64,000 nucleotides of DNA from Cydia pomonella (taxonomy: Eukaryota > Arthropoda > Insecta > Lepidoptera > Tortricidae): contig NC_084726.1 of the NCBI RefSeq assembly GCF_033807575.1, forward strand, positions 11,284,001 to 11,348,000, given 5' to 3'. Of the stretch, positions 63,829-64,000 are shown piece after piece. How positions within the stretch are numbered: position 1 is the first letter of the stretch; each line of letters starts with the position of its first letter. The notes beneath the pieces are model-generated. The model had not been told where the DNA came from and did no database searches. It saw nothing but the letters and a program-made list of their open reading frames with translations. The translations under genes and the position numbers were made by a program.

Positions 63829-64000
63829 TTCTTGTAGATTGTATGGACGTTCAGTTAGAAGGTAACTCTTAAGCTTATTTACAAAATTATTATATTTGGT
63901 TTCATTTTTTATATACTGAGGGATGTGGTTATAAATTCGAATGGACATTGAGTAAGGGCCTTTACTACTGAACATTTGGAGGTTGGCTGGAATTGCTTGC
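63829..64000 (-). pseudogene. LINE C-terminus, cut by window edge
   Basis: Minus strand reads QAIPANLQMFSSKGPYSMSI then RIYNHIPQYIKNETKYNNFV and NKLKSYLLTERPYNLQEFMN. This is the C-terminal pattern of Jockey/CR1-like reverse transcriptases (RIYNxxP … EFM). The frame is open to the window end. Confidence 0.6.

Overview
The window looks like a moth or butterfly (Lepidoptera) nuclear genome. It is AT-rich and dense with mobile elements: tRNA-derived SINEs, many 5'-truncated LINEs, foldback/TIR miniature elements and an errantivirus-type LTR element with an Env of the baculovirus F-protein type. No prokaryotic feature, CRISPR array, rRNA or functional tRNA was seen. Clade and family names are by eye, without database support.

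Layout. 1-3.5 kb holds dispersed repeats, a TTAA-flanked MITE and a 40-bp tandem array. 3,513-9,394 is a young errantivirus with near-identical 219-bp LTRs; its gag is broken and its RT and integrase cores are deleted, but env is open. 9.4-26.4 kb is a graveyard of LINE fragments, SINEs, MITEs and foldback elements, including a LINE nested in another LINE with a 16-bp target duplication. 26,859-32,135 is a Tc1/mariner-type element split by a 4.9-kb unrecognised element with short motifs repeated near both ends. 32-37 kb has more SINEs, MITEs, an LTR remnant, a core-promoter-like TATA/Inr pair and a 28-bp minisatellite.

The main discovery is at 36,991-61,278 (+): a split gene I infer from splice signals. 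It has 16 coding exons of 18-72 nt, all a multiple of three and all phase 0, starting with a signal-peptide exon and ending in an in-frame stop. It would encode about 224 residues from 24.3 kb (under 3 percent coding). The first half is a tandem array of a two-exon module: a Thr/basic exon (A) followed by a short acidic exon (B), repeated four times (the fourth B is weaker). The introns are still alignable between modules and are better conserved than the exons, and most exon differences change the amino acid. This resembles the architecture of fast-evolving secreted-effector genes such as schistosome micro-exon genes; that is an analogy, not a homology claim. Introns carry SINEs, LINEs, a defective gypsy element and several foldback elements, some ending within 30 bp of splice acceptors.

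After this gene a GC-rich putative exon of another host gene lies at 61,922-62,004, followed by a decayed mariner-like element, a foldback element and the tail of another LINE at the window edge.
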